From positions 1 through 56,136 of the forward strand of contig DATASX010000028.1 in NCBI GenBank assembly GCA_036269075.1: DNA of 56,136 nt, read 5' to 3'. A program made the position numbers and the translations under genes. Positions within the stretch are counted from its first letter, which is position 1, and each line of letters begins with the position of its first letter. The notes beneath the pieces are model-generated. The model saw only the letters and a program-made list of their open reading frames with translations. It was not told the DNA's origin and made no database searches. This DNA comes from Sporichthyaceae bacterium (GTDB lineage: Bacteria; Actinomycetota; Actinomycetes; Sporichthyales; Sporichthyaceae). Positions 1-8,220 of the stretch are shown piece by piece.

Positions 1-68
1 CTACCCGAGCACATGTAGGGCGCGCGACACGACACAAGATGAGTGTCTGGGCCGTGGTGGGGGCGCGG

Positions 69-1454
69 TCAGACGGAGGTGCCGACCACGAGCTCGCTGA
101 GCTCGCGGACGCTGTGCCGCTCGAGGTTCAGCACTACGTCGACCACGCGGTCCACGTCGGCCTCCGGCAGGCGCCGCAGCGTGCGGCGGGCCATCTCGAC
201 GCGCTGCTCCGCGTCCGGGATCGCCGCGGTCAGGCTGGGCACGACGCGGCGGATCATCTGGCCGTCGCGCAGGGTCACGACCACTGTCTGGTCGGCGAAC
301 GCACGGACGCTGGCGCTGTCGTCGACGTGGATGTGCACGCGCTCACGGGCCGCGACGTAGCGCGGGTCGCGGGAGGCGGAGTCGGAGAACGCGTGGGTGT
401 AGGGCAGCACGGGGATGCCGCCGACCAGCAGGCCCGCCACGCCCTGGCGGATGCTGAATTTCGCCTGCTCGCCGCTGTCCGGGTCGCGGTACGGGGCGAT
501 GCGATCGGCCCAGGCGGGCACGTAAAGGTCGATCCGTACGACGTCGTCCGGCGCCACGCCGTGCTCGCGCATGATCCCGATCGTGCCGTGGATGGTCTGG
601 TGGGTGAGCCCGCAGGCGCCGTACTGCTTCGGCGCGACGCCGGCCACCAGCAGGAACAGGCTCTCGCCGAGCCCGGCGGTCAGCTGCTCCGGCTGGTACG
701 GCCGGGACCCGCCCCCGGCGAACTGCTCGCCCCAGGAGTAGGACCCGTCCAGGTAGTCGTCGCAGGCGGTGAAGCCGTCGCGGGCCAGTTGCGCGGCGAA
801 CGTGCCCGTCCGGGCCGGGACCCCGGCCTCGTGGACGTGGGACATCGAACCGCAGCCGCGGGTGCTGCCGTTGCTCAGCGGCAACGCCGTGCCCAGCGCG
901 TGTCGCATGCGGGCGGCGTCGAGCCCGAACAGCCGCCCGGCGGTCACCGCCGCGCCGGCCGGACCGACCAGCGAGATGCCCATGAAGCCACGGTCGCAGG
1001 CGCCGATGCCGGCCCGACCGAGGCGGCCCTGCATCTCGATGCCGGCGACGACGGCGGCGAGATAGTCGGCGCCGCCGCAGTCCTGCGCCTCGCCGACGGC
1101 GAGCCCGGCCGCGATCGGCGGGATCAGCCCGGTCCCCGGCAGGGTGCCGTAGGACTCCAACTCGTCGGCGTGCGCGAGCGACCCGTTGACGTAAGCCGCC
1201 TCGGCGATCGAGGTGCGGAAGCCGCCGCCGATGATCGCCGACTGCCCGGTGGCACCGAGTTCGCGGGCGTAGCGCACCAGCATGCGGCTGACCGGTTGCG
1301 GGTGGGAATTGACCATCGCCCCGATGCATTCCAGCGTGAACATCTTCAACGAGGTCAGCGCCTCGACCGGGATGTCCTCGAAGCGCAGGTCGACCAAGTA
1401 CTCACTGAGCGTGTGTGTGATGGTTCGCGACTCCAGCCCCACCGAGGCGCCCAT
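69..1454 (-). CDS. MmgE/PrpD family protein (copy 1)
   Basis: The 461-residue protein has the length and layout of the MmgE/PrpD family, which includes 2-methylcitrate dehydratase and cis-aconitate decarboxylase. Family-like stretches include YVNGSLAHADELE near residue 100 and the Gly/Ala-rich GPAGAAVTAGRLFGLD. An upstream in-frame ATG exists, but ATG 1454 is preferred because GGAGGT lies just ahead of it and homology-like sequence begins there. The gene is divergent from a luciferase-like gene, and two copies of the 20-bp cluster operator lie between them. A second MmgE/PrpD gene is at 25.3 kb. The likely role is hydration, dehydration or isomerisation of an acid intermediate in the catabolic pathway; the substrate is unknown. 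The family assignment is firm and the reaction is not. Confidence 0.88.
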   Translation of the reverse strand: MGASVGLESRTITHTLSEYLVDLRFEDIPVEALTSLKMFTLECIGAMVNSHPQPVSRMLVRYARELGATGQSAIIGGGFRTSIAEAAYVNGSLAHADELESYGTLPGTGLIPPIAAGLAVGEAQDCGGADYLAAVVAGIEMQGRLGRAGIGACDRGFMGISLVGPAGAAVTAGRLFGLDAARMRHALGTALPLSNGSTRGCGSMSHVHEAGVPARTGTFAAQLARDGFTACDDYLDGSYSWGEQFAGGGSRPYQPEQLTAGLGESLFLLVAGVAPKQYGACGLTHQTIHGTIGIMREHGVAPDDVVRIDLYVPAWADRIAPYRDPDSGEQAKFSIRQGVAGLLVGGIPVLPYTHAFSDSASRDPRYVAARERVHIHVDDSASVRAFADQTVVVTLRDGQMIRRVVPSLTAAIPDAEQRVEMARRTLRRLPEADVDRVVDVVLNLERHSVRELSELVVGTSV

Positions 1455-1519
1455 GAGTTCCCTACCTCCGCACGCAGAATCGCCAGATGTCGACCGACGG
1501 TAGTCCGCGCGCAGCGCGG

Positions 1520-1539
1520 AGTCAACGCGGGTGTTGGAT
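1520..1539. promoter_or_regulatory. Cluster operator site 1
   Basis: AGTCAACGCGGGTGTTGGAT fits WGTCAAC-N6-GTTGACW with two mismatches, both in the right arm. It lies in the divergent promoter between the first MmgE/PrpD gene and the first luciferase-like gene. Confidence 0.6.
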
Positions 1540-1643
1540 CGACTTGTCCACTCGTGCGCGGAGCGCTTGACAAGTCCCCACCGGACCGGGTCCGCGAGGC
1601 CGCGCAAGCCCACCCACAGCGGCGGTTCGACCCCTCCGAGGCT

Positions 1644-1663
1644 TGTCAACGCATGAGTTGACA
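1644..1663. promoter_or_regulatory. Cluster operator site 2 (perfect palindrome)
   Basis: TGTCAACGCATGAGTTGACA has perfect 7-bp arms around a 6-bp spacer. It is about 80 bp ahead of the luciferase-like gene at 1745 and shares the divergent promoter with site 1. It is one of the best copies of the motif in the window. Confidence 0.8.
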
Positions 1664-1744
1664 GCGGTTCCGGGGCCCGACTATCTTCTCGTACATACAG
1701 ACCTTCCTCGGGCCTTTCCCGAACGGCAACAGACGGAGATCACG

Positions 1745-2821
1745 GTGGAATTCGGACTCCTGTACGAATGGCAGATGCCCTTCGGCATTTCTCGGCCCGA
1801 TGAATCCCGTCACTTCCTGGAAATGATCGAGCAGATCAAGTTCGCCGAGGCGATGGGCTTCAAGTCCGTCTGGTCGGTGGAGCACCACTTCCTGGAGTCG
1901 TTCTCCCATGCCTCGGCGCCCGAGGTTCTGCTCTCCTGGATCGCCTCGCAGACCACCACCATGCGCGTGGGTCACGGGGTCCGTTTGCTGCCCTACCCGT
2001 ACAACCACCCGATCCGCGCTGCCGAGATGGCCGCCACCCTCGACCTGCTCTCGCAGGGCCGGTTGGAGTTCGGCTCCGGGCGCTCGGCCACCTCGCACGA
2101 ACTCGGTGGTTTCGGTATCAACCCGGCAGAGACCCGCGAGATGTGGGAGGAGTCGCTGGAGCTGATCCTGAAGGCCTGGACCGAGCCGATCGTCGAGCAC
2201 AACGGCAAGTACTTCACCCAGCCGCCGCGACCGATGGTTCCGAAGCCGCTGCAGCAGCCGCACCCGCCGCTGTGGATGTCGTGCACCAGCCCGGAGTCCC
2301 ACGAGATCGCAGGCAAGCTCGGCCTCGGGCTGCTGTCCTTCACGCTCGCGCTGTCGATCGAGGAGGTCGCCCGGCGCATCGCGCTCTACCGCGAGACGAT
2401 CAAGACCGCGACCCCGATCGGCAAGTTCGTGAACAACCAGACCGCGGTGTTCTCGATGACGCACTGTGCCGAGACCAGCGAGCTCGCGCGCGAGCGTGCC
2501 GAGGCCGGTGTCATGCGCTACCAGCACGACCAGATCGACCTGCTGTGCTCGCTCATCCCCATGATGGAGGAGGGCAGCTCCTACGAGCACTACCGGCGCT
2601 TCGTCGGCGTGGACTACGACAAGTTCAGCTACGACTACCTGGACAGCAAGGACATGATCGTCGTCGGCGACCCCGAGCGCTGCATCAAGATGGCGAAGCA
2701 CTACGAGGCCATCGGCGTGGACCGTCTACTGTGCTTCATGCAGTACAAGGACATGCCGCACGAACACACGATGGACTCCATCCGGTTGTTCGGCGAAGAG
2801 GTCATCCCCGCATTCAGCTGA
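1745..2821 (+). CDS. LLM-class (luciferase-like) flavin-dependent oxidoreductase 1
   Basis: This 358-residue bacterial-luciferase-fold protein has an N-terminal strand FGLLYEWQMPFG, the early GFKSVWSVEHHFLES stretch typical of flavin or F420 monooxygenases, and QGRLEFGSGRS near residue 120. The GTG at 1745 is chosen because GGAG sits about 7 bp upstream and the family N-terminus starts there; the open frame extends further 5' without homology-like sequence. It is followed 12 bp later by a DoxX-like membrane gene, probably in the same operon behind operators 1 and 2. Relatives include Baeyer-Villiger type and alkane/limonene monooxygenases. A ring-oxygenating or ketone-oxidising role is inferred from context. 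Confidence 0.88.
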   Translation: MEFGLLYEWQMPFGISRPDESRHFLEMIEQIKFAEAMGFKSVWSVEHHFLESFSHASAPEVLLSWIASQTTTMRVGHGVRLLPYPYNHPIRAAEMAATLDLLSQGRLEFGSGRSATSHELGGFGINPAETREMWEESLELILKAWTEPIVEHNGKYFTQPPRPMVPKPLQQPHPPLWMSCTSPESHEIAGKLGLGLLSFTLALSIEEVARRIALYRETIKTATPIGKFVNNQTAVFSMTHCAETSELARERAEAGVMRYQHDQIDLLCSLIPMMEEGSSYEHYRRFVGVDYDKFSYDYLDSKDMIVVGDPERCIKMAKHYEAIGVDRLLCFMQYKDMPHEHTMDSIRLFGEEVIPAFS

Positions 2822-2833
2822 GGGGGCGCAACC

Positions 2834-3388
2834 GTGGGAAGTTCGAACGCGATGCACCTCGCGCTGCTCGCTCTGCGCGTCACGCTGGGCGTGATGATCG
2901 CGCTGCACGGCCGCAACCACCTGTTCGGGCCGGGCGGCGTCGAGGGGACGGCCCGTTGGTTCGCCTCGCTGGGATTCCGCCCGGCCAAGGTCCACGCGCT
3001 GATGAGCGGCTGGGTCGAACTGGCCGCCGGGGCGGGCCTGGTTCTCGGCCTGCTCAACGCCTTGGCCGCCGCGGCGCTCATCGGCCCCATGGTCGTGGCC
3101 GGCTGGGCGGCGCACCGCCCGAACGGCTTCTTCATCTTCCGCGACGGCTATGAATACGTGCTGGTCGTCGCGGTTGCAGCGCTGGCTCTGGCGGTTCTCG
3201 GGCCGGGCAAGTTCTCCGTGGACCACGCCCTCGGGATCGTCCACTACTCCCGGTCCGGCTATCACGGATTGGTCGGCCGCTACGGCGCCCTGATCGCCCT
3301 GATCGGCGGGGTCGGCGGCGGGGCGCTGCTGCTGGCAACCGGGTGGCGCCCGTCCCGCGAGCCCGCCGAGACCACTACGACGGTCTGA
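2834..3388 (+). CDS. DoxX-like integral membrane protein
   Basis: The 184-residue protein has about four hydrophobic segments, at roughly residues 5-25, 50-75, 78-95 and 100-125. It also carries the DoxX-type loop HGRNHLFG and a small-residue helix around ELAAGAGLVLGLL. The GTG start at 2834 follows a purine-rich GAGGGGG. It lies 12 bp after the luciferase-like gene and is probably cotranscribed with it. DoxX proteins are membrane partners of oxidoreductases, so it may dock or supply electrons to the preceding enzyme; that role is inference. The gene ends ahead of a strong shared terminator. Confidence 0.82.
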   Translation: MGSSNAMHLALLALRVTLGVMIALHGRNHLFGPGGVEGTARWFASLGFRPAKVHALMSGWVELAAGAGLVLGLLNALAAAALIGPMVVAGWAAHRPNGFFIFRDGYEYVLVVAVAALALAVLGPGKFSVDHALGIVHYSRSGYHGLVGRYGALIALIGGVGGGALLLATGWRPSREPAETTTTV

Positions 3389-3410
3389 GCTTCCCTTACG
3401 CGCAAACAAA

Positions 3411-3442
3411 ACGCGGGCCGGGCATTGCCGCCCGGCCCGCGT
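3411..3442. terminator. Bidirectional intrinsic terminator between DoxX and livF
   Basis: A perfect 13-bp GC stem (ACGCGGGCCGGGC paired with its complement) encloses a 6-nt loop. Read on the minus strand it is followed by TTTTGTTTG, so it is oriented best for the livF operon. It also lies just after the convergent DoxX gene. Confidence 0.85.
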
Positions 3443-3479
3443 TCGGTGGTTGTGTCAGTGTTCGGTGGTTGTGTCAGTG
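3442..3479. repeat. 19-bp tandem duplication at the livF 3' end
   Basis: TTCGGTGGTTGTGTCAGTG occurs twice head to tail (3442-3460 and 3461-3479). The copy nearer the gene contains the livF stop codon. The second copy, downstream in transcription, repeats that stop in untranslated DNA. Confidence 0.9.
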
Positions 3480-4166
3480 GGCGCCGACGTAACGCTCGGC
3501 CAGCGCGTCCGCGTCGAGCTCCTGCGGTTGACCGGAGAAGACGACCTCGCCACGGTTGAGCAGGAACACGTAGTCCGCGACCGCCAAGGCGCGGGCCACG
3601 TACTGCTCGACGAGCAGCAGTGAAGCGCCGCTGCGGGCGAGCATCGCCAGGAACTCGAACAGCTCGTCGACGATCTTCGGGGCCAGGCCCATGGAGACCT
3701 CGTCGAGCAGCACGAAGCGGGGCTGCTGGACGTAGGCCCGGGCCAGCGCAAGCATCTGCTGCTCGCCGCCGGACATCGTCCCGGCCTGCTGCGACATCCG
3801 CTCACCGAGCCGCGGGAACGCGGTCACGGCACGGTCCAGCGCGGCGGCCTCGTCGCCCTTGGTGGCCTGCAGCAGCAGGTTGTCGCGCACCGACAGCGAC
3901 CGGAAGATGCCCCGGCCCTCCGGGACGTGACAGACGCCCTTGGCCACCAGCTTGTGCGGGGCCAGCCCGGTGACATCCTCGCCGTCGATGAGCATCGAGC
4001 CGCCGGTTGGCTTGAGCAGCCCGGTGGCGACACGCAACAGGGTCGTCTTGCCCGCGCCGTTGGGCCCGAGCAGGGCCACGACACTCGACGGCGGGATCTT
4101 CAGGTCGACCCCGCGCAGCACCTGCGTGCCGGAGTAACCGGCGTGGATGTCACGCAACTCGAACAT
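3474..4166 (-). CDS. livF: Branched-chain-type ABC transporter ATP-binding protein LivF
   Basis: The 230-residue ATPase has Walker A GPNGAGKTT (about residue 34), the signature TMSGGEQQMLALARA (about 135), Walker B FVLLDEVSMGLAP and the switch His region LLLVEQYV. The C-terminus is typical of LivF. Its ATG overlaps the livG stop by one base (TGATG), so translation is coupled. It forms the ATPase pair with LivG. The matching permease and binding protein are about 27 kb away but sit behind the same operator type, so the two halves probably assemble into one importer at the membrane. The substrate need not be an amino acid; related importers in actinobacterial catabolic clusters take up organic acids. 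Confidence 0.93.
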   Translation of the reverse strand: MFELRDIHAGYSGTQVLRGVDLKIPPSSVVALLGPNGAGKTTLLRVATGLLKPTGGSMLIDGEDVTGLAPHKLVAKGVCHVPEGRGIFRSLSVRDNLLLQATKGDEAAALDRAVTAFPRLGERMSQQAGTMSGGEQQMLALARAYVQQPRFVLLDEVSMGLAPKIVDELFEFLAMLARSGASLLLVEQYVARALAVADYVFLLNRGEVVFSGQPQELDADALAERYVGAH

Positions 4167-4975
4167 CAGACCGCCACCACTTCGTCGTCGAGCCCGGACA
4201 GTCGCTCAGCGTCGCTGCCGAGGTACGCCGCTCGGACCACCGCCGAAGCTGCGACCTCGCGCGCAGTGCCCTCGAAGATCGGCTTGCCGAAGTCGAGGAC
4301 GTGGATGTAGTTGCACGTCGACATGACCAGCGCCATGTCGTGCTCGACGATGAGGATCGCGACGTTACGGTCGGCGACCACGGTCGTGAGGATCTGGCCG
4401 AACACCTCGGTCTCCTGGCGGTCCAGGCCCGAGGACGGTTCGTCCAGCAGCATGACCGGAAACTCCCCGGCGAGGCAGCGGGCCAGTTCCACCAGGCGGC
4501 GCTGACCGGTACTCAGATCCGCCGGTCGCCGTTGCGCCAGGTGGCCGATGCCGCACTGCTCCATCGCGTCCCTCGACAGTCGCCGCAGGTTCGCGGCCTG
4601 CGTCGCGGTGGCCCGCAGGTGCTTGAACGGGTTGCGGCCGGCCAGCGAGGCTTCCTTGCCCAGCGCGACGTTCTCCGCGACGGTGAGCGTGTCGAACAGC
4701 TCCATCCGCTGGAAGGTCCGGCCCAGTCCCTTGCGGGCGCGAGCCTGCGGCGCAGCGTGCGTGATGTCCTCACCGAACAGGTGCACGGTGCCTGCGGCCG
4801 GGCGGACGAGCCCGGTGCAGGCGTTGAACGTGGTGGTCTTGCCGGCGCCGTTCGGCCCGATCAGGCCGGTGATCCGGCCGCGGGGGGCCGCCAGGGTCTG
4901 TCCGTCGACCGCGACGAGGCCGCCGAACTTGACCACGATCCCCTCGACCGCGAGGCCGTCAATCGCAGTCGTCAC
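4166..4975 (-). CDS. livG: Branched-chain-type ABC transporter ATP-binding protein LivG
   Basis: The 269-residue ATPase has Walker A GPNGAGKTT (about residue 41), the LivG-specific insert with GLGRTFQRMELFDTLTV, signature LSTGQRRLVELARCLA, Walker B VMLLDEPSSGLD and switch region ILIVEHDMALVM. The C-terminus FEGTAREV followed by AYLG is characteristic of LivG. The GTG start overlaps the dehydrogenase stop by 4 bp (GTGA). The operon order PF10118 protein, alcohol dehydrogenase, livG, livF ties the importer ATPases to catabolic enzymes and to operators 3 and 4. Confidence 0.93.
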   Translation of the reverse strand: MTTAIDGLAVEGIVVKFGGLVAVDGQTLAAPRGRITGLIGPNGAGKTTTFNACTGLVRPAAGTVHLFGEDITHAAPQARARKGLGRTFQRMELFDTLTVAENVALGKEASLAGRNPFKHLRATATQAANLRRLSRDAMEQCGIGHLAQRRPADLSTGQRRLVELARCLAGEFPVMLLDEPSSGLDRQETEVFGQILTTVVADRNVAILIVEHDMALVMSTCNYIHVLDFGKPIFEGTAREVAASAVVRAAYLGSDAERLSGLDDEVVAV

Positions 4976-6051
4976 CGGACCAGCACCGCCCGCAGAACCT
5001 CGCCCTTGGCGGTCGCGTCGAGGGCCTCGTTGACCTGGTCGAAGCCGTACCGGCGGCTGATCATCGAGGCCAGGTCGAGCTTGCCGGCCTCGGCCAGTCG
5101 GACGTAGTTCGGGAAGTCACGGTCCGGCACGGCCGAGCCCGAGAAGCTGGCCACGATGTGTTTGGCCCCGTAGATGAAGCTCAGCCCGTGCACCTGGAAG
5201 AAGTCGGTCGGGCCCATCGCGCCGACCACCACGGCTGTCCCCGCCGGGCGGGTCAGCTCCACGGTCTGGGTAATGGTCGCCGGGCGACCGACGACCTCGA
5301 AGGAGTAGTCCGCGCCGCGGCCCTCGGTCAGTTCGCGCACCGCCTCGACGGGGTCGGCGACTGTCGGGTCGATGACGTCGGTGGCTCCGCGGGCCAGTGC
5401 CGCGGCGCGCTTCAGTTCGACCGGGTCGATCGCGATGATGCGTTCCGCACCGGCGATCCGGGCGCCCTGGATGACCGACTGCCCGACCCCGCCGCACCCG
5501 ACGATCGCCACCGTGGCGCCGGGCTGGACGTTCGCGGTCACCAGCGCCGCACCGACCCCGGTTGCCACGCCGCACCCGATGAGAGCGAGTTGCTCCATCG
5601 GCAGGTCGGACTCGACCGGCACCAGTACGCGCTCGCTGACCGTCATCAGATCGGCCATCGTGCCCAGGCCGCCGACGCAGGTCAGCGCTGAGCCGTCGGC
5701 CCGGGTGGCGTGGGCGATGCCGTGGGCGGCGTAGGTCTGCGGACAGACGAACGGCTGGTCCCGCTTGCAGTAGAAGCACTCGCCGCAGGTGGTGACGAAC
5801 GAGGCGATGACCTTGTCGCCGACCTTGACCCGGGTGACGGCCGAGCCGATCGCCTCGACGACGCCCGCGCCCTCGTGGCCGATGATGACGGGCGGGGGGA
5901 AGCCGAGCGTGCCGTCCACGATGGACAGATCGGAGTGACAGACCCCGGACGCGGCGATGCGCACCACGACGTCGTTCGGGCCCGGCGCGATCGGCGTGAC
6001 GTCCTCGATCGACACCGGGAGATCGACCCCGGTGAACACTGCTGCCTTCAT
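4972..6051 (-). CDS. Zinc-dependent medium-chain alcohol dehydrogenase
   Basis: This 359-residue MDR enzyme carries the catalytic zinc motif GVCHSD (about residue 37) and GHEGAG. The structural zinc lobe CGECFYCKRDQPFVC holds four cysteines, and GCGGVGQSV is the Rossmann nucleotide-binding turn. The length and the CH-S-D context match the class III/NDMA-dependent-like alcohol dehydrogenases of actinobacteria. It lies 28 bp after the PF10118 gene and is translationally coupled to livG. The likely role is NAD(P)-linked oxidation of an alcohol, possibly the product of the P450 transcribed divergently from the same promoter region. That pairing is inference. Confidence 0.92.
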   Translation of the reverse strand: MKAAVFTGVDLPVSIEDVTPIAPGPNDVVVRIAASGVCHSDLSIVDGTLGFPPPVIIGHEGAGVVEAIGSAVTRVKVGDKVIASFVTTCGECFYCKRDQPFVCPQTYAAHGIAHATRADGSALTCVGGLGTMADLMTVSERVLVPVESDLPMEQLALIGCGVATGVGAALVTANVQPGATVAIVGCGGVGQSVIQGARIAGAERIIAIDPVELKRAAALARGATDVIDPTVADPVEAVRELTEGRGADYSFEVVGRPATITQTVELTRPAGTAVVVGAMGPTDFFQVHGLSFIYGAKHIVASFSGSAVPDRDFPNYVRLAEAGKLDLASMISRRYGFDQVNEALDATAKGEVLRAVLVR

Positions 6052-6079
6052 GCGAATCCTTCCGCTGCTGCGCAGATCG

Positions 6080-6910
6080 TCAGTCGGCCACGCCGTACTT
6101 CTCCGAGGCGCGGGCGAGAATGAACAGGGCGCCCTCCATGGGCGGGAACTTCGTGGGGTCGTAGGACCGCCGGTGGCACTTGGCGATCCGCGGCCCGGCG
6201 TAGCGCAACAAGCCGAGCAGTGAGCTGACCTGACGGACCCGGCTGCGCAGGCGGCCGTTGACCCGCCCGGTCGCGAGGTCGTGCTTGATCATGCGGTTCG
6301 AGTTCTTGATGACGTACCCGAAGATGTGCAGCAGCGCGTACCAGAGGCCGTACAGGCGGTACCAGTGGTCGTCGTGGAGCAGCCGGAAGGTGCCGTTGAC
6401 CACCGCGCGGTGCTCGTACTCCTCGGCGACGTGCCAGAGCCACAGGAACGTCGTCGGCTCGTGCCACTGCCCCAGCAGCTCCGGCGACCGGTCGAAGAAG
6501 AATCCCGACAGCGCCGGGCCGAGGGTCTCGAAGCCTTCCGAGTAGGCCAGGCAGAACTTCGAGCCCTTGGTACTCAGGAAGCGTTCGTAGTCGGCCTTGA
6601 GCTTCTCCTCGGCCGCGGCCAGGTCGTACCCGGCCGCGTAGAGCACCTTGTTGAACTGCGCGTGCATCCGGTAGTGCCGCGCCTCCTGCGAGTTGAACAG
6701 GTCAATATCGGCCAGCAGGGCGGTGTCGTCGGCGGGCACGCGGGTCTTGGCCTCGCGCATCACCTTGATCAGGAACGGTTCCAGCTGGGGTGCCAGCGAG
6801 GAGAACGCGTTGAAGACATGGCTGAACTCGGGGCCGGTCGGGTTCCAGTCGATGCGGGCGTCACTGAAGTCGATGTTGACCTTCCGCACCTGCAGGGTCA
6901 TGTCCGACAC
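6080..6910 (-). CDS. PF10118-like predicted metal-dependent hydrolase
   Basis: The 276-residue helical protein contains QEARHYRMH (about residue 75) and AEEYEHRAVV (about residue 163), Glu/His clusters like those that bind metal in helical bundles. The overall pattern resembles the PF10118 family, named as metal-dependent hydrolases but poorly characterised. A GTG start is chosen because AAGGAGG lies about 10 bp upstream; a second ATG three codons later is possible. It is the first gene of the operon leading into the alcohol dehydrogenase and livGF, and it is divergent from the P450 across operators 3 and 4. The ExxH pattern would also fit a di-metal oxygenase-like site, so hydrolase should be read only as the family label. 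Confidence 0.72.
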   Translation of the reverse strand: MSDMTLQVRKVNIDFSDARIDWNPTGPEFSHVFNAFSSLAPQLEPFLIKVMREAKTRVPADDTALLADIDLFNSQEARHYRMHAQFNKVLYAAGYDLAAAEEKLKADYERFLSTKGSKFCLAYSEGFETLGPALSGFFFDRSPELLGQWHEPTTFLWLWHVAEEYEHRAVVNGTFRLLHDDHWYRLYGLWYALLHIFGYVIKNSNRMIKHDLATGRVNGRLRSRVRQVSSLLGLLRYAGPRIAKCHRRSYDPTKFPPMEGALFILARASEKYGVAD

Positions 6911-6949
6911 GCAGGTCGCCTCCTTGCGACGGCTTTGCGGTTCCGGCCG

Positions 6950-6969
6950 ACTCTACGCCAGTGTTGACT
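6950..6969. promoter_or_regulatory. Cluster operator site 3
   Basis: ACTCTACGCCAGTGTTGACT has a perfect right arm and a degenerate left arm at the standard N6 spacing. It lies in tandem with site 4 in the divergent PF10118/P450 promoter. Confidence 0.5.
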
Positions 6970-6972
6970 GGC

Positions 6973-6992
6973 ATACAACACACGTGTTGACT
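6973..6992. promoter_or_regulatory. Cluster operator site 4
   Basis: ATACAACACACGTGTTGACT has a perfect right arm and CAAC in the left arm, with inner ACACGT spacer symmetry. Its centre is 23 bp from that of site 3. It is about 68 bp before the P450 start. Confidence 0.7.
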
Positions 6993-7059
6993 GGAGTTCC
7001 GGACCGGCAGTAGTTTTCCACGGACGTCCTGATGACCCGCTATTCCCCGGGGGTGCCAC

Positions 7060-8220
7060 GTGCGATTCGAGATGCGCGATAACAAGGTGGCCCAGGATCC
7101 CGGGCCTTATTACTCGCAGCTGCGCGACCGGTGCCCCATCGCCCACGTAGCCGACTACGACGGGTTCTGGATCCTCAGCCGGTACGCGGACGTCTCGGCG
7201 GCCGCGCGGAACCCCGAGGTGTTCAGCTCGGCGGACGGCATCACGATCCCCAAGCTGCCGATCCCACCGCAGATCTGCCTGGAGCAGGACGAGCCCGAGC
7301 ACTCCCGGTACCGCAAGCCGATGCAGCAATGGCTGTCACCGGCCCGGATGGCCAAGCTCGAGGACCGCGTCCGCAGCATCGTCGACGGCCTGATCGACGA
7401 CTTCGTCGCCAAGGGCGAGATCGACCTGGCCGCCGCGCTGGCCGAGCCGGTGCCCCCGCTGGTCATGGCGGCGCTGATGGGCCTGCCGGACAGCGACTGG
7501 CACAGATTCCGCGACCAGATGAACCGCATCGTCGGCTATGCGGCGGCCGAGGATCCTGCTGCCTCCGCGGCGGCGAGCCAGGAATTCGTCGGCTATCTGG
7601 CGATGAAGCTCGCCGAGCGTCGGGCCGCCCCTACCGACGACATGATCTCCGACATCGCGACCCTGCGGATCGACGGCGAGCCGCTTTCCGACGCCGACGC
7701 GATCTCGATGGCCTTCCTGCTGCTCGGCGCGGGCCACGAGACCACGGTCGGGGCGATCGGCGGGCTGCTGTACTACCTGGCCCGCGAGCCCGAACTGCAG
7801 CGCAAGCTGATCGCCGACCCGTCGTTGATCCCCGGCGCCGCCGAGGAAGCGGTCCGCCTGGTCGCCCCGCTGCCCGGGATGGGCCGCACGGTCCGCGCGA
7901 ACATCGTCGTCGACGGGACCACGCTGCCGGCCGGCGACCGAGTGATGCTGATGTACGGCAGCGCGAACCGCGACCCGGAGCAGTTCGACGAGCCGGAGCA
8001 GTTCCGTCTCGGCCGCGACGCCAACCGGCACGTCGGGTTCGGCCAGGGCATCCACCGCTGCGTCGGCGCCCCGCTGGCCCGCTTGGAACTTCGGGTCGTG
8101 CTCGAACAGGTGTTGGCCCGGATCCCCGGCTTCACCCTCGCCGGCGACGACGCCGCCGAGGCGCGCTACGGCACCAGCCGCAGCTACCGAAAGCTCCTGG
8201 TCTGCTGGGACCCGCGATGA
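7060..8220 (+). CDS. Cytochrome P450
   Basis: The 386-residue soluble bacterial P450 has the I-helix oxygen-activation motif AGHETT (about residue 224), the K-helix ExxR as EEAVR (about 262), and the heme-thiolate motif FGQGIHRCVG with Cys near 334. It has no membrane anchor, as usual for class I bacterial P450s that need a ferredoxin and a reductase. Both partners are encoded at 14.2-15.7 kb behind the same operator type. The GTG start precedes RFEMRD, and the stop overlaps the next gene (ATGA). It probably hydroxylates the imported substrate or an early intermediate; its specificity cannot be read from sequence. Confidence 0.95.
   Translation: MRFEMRDNKVAQDPGPYYSQLRDRCPIAHVADYDGFWILSRYADVSAAARNPEVFSSADGITIPKLPIPPQICLEQDEPEHSRYRKPMQQWLSPARMAKLEDRVRSIVDGLIDDFVAKGEIDLAAALAEPVPPLVMAALMGLPDSDWHRFRDQMNRIVGYAAAEDPAASAAASQEFVGYLAMKLAERRAAPTDDMISDIATLRIDGEPLSDADAISMAFLLLGAGHETTVGAIGGLLYYLAREPELQRKLIADPSLIPGAAEEAVRLVAPLPGMGRTVRANIVVDGTTLPAGDRVMLMYGSANRDPEQFDEPEQFRLGRDANRHVGFGQGIHRCVGAPLARLELRVVLEQVLARIPGFTLAGDDAAEARYGTSRSYRKLLVCWDPR

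Noticed and set aside
39-1661. Long open frame on the plus strand opposite the first MmgE/PrpD gene
   Set aside because: Its product is Arg/Ala/Gly-rich with no family pattern. High GC content opens antisense frames throughout the window; the minus-strand protein is clearly the real one. Similar shadows elsewhere were left out.
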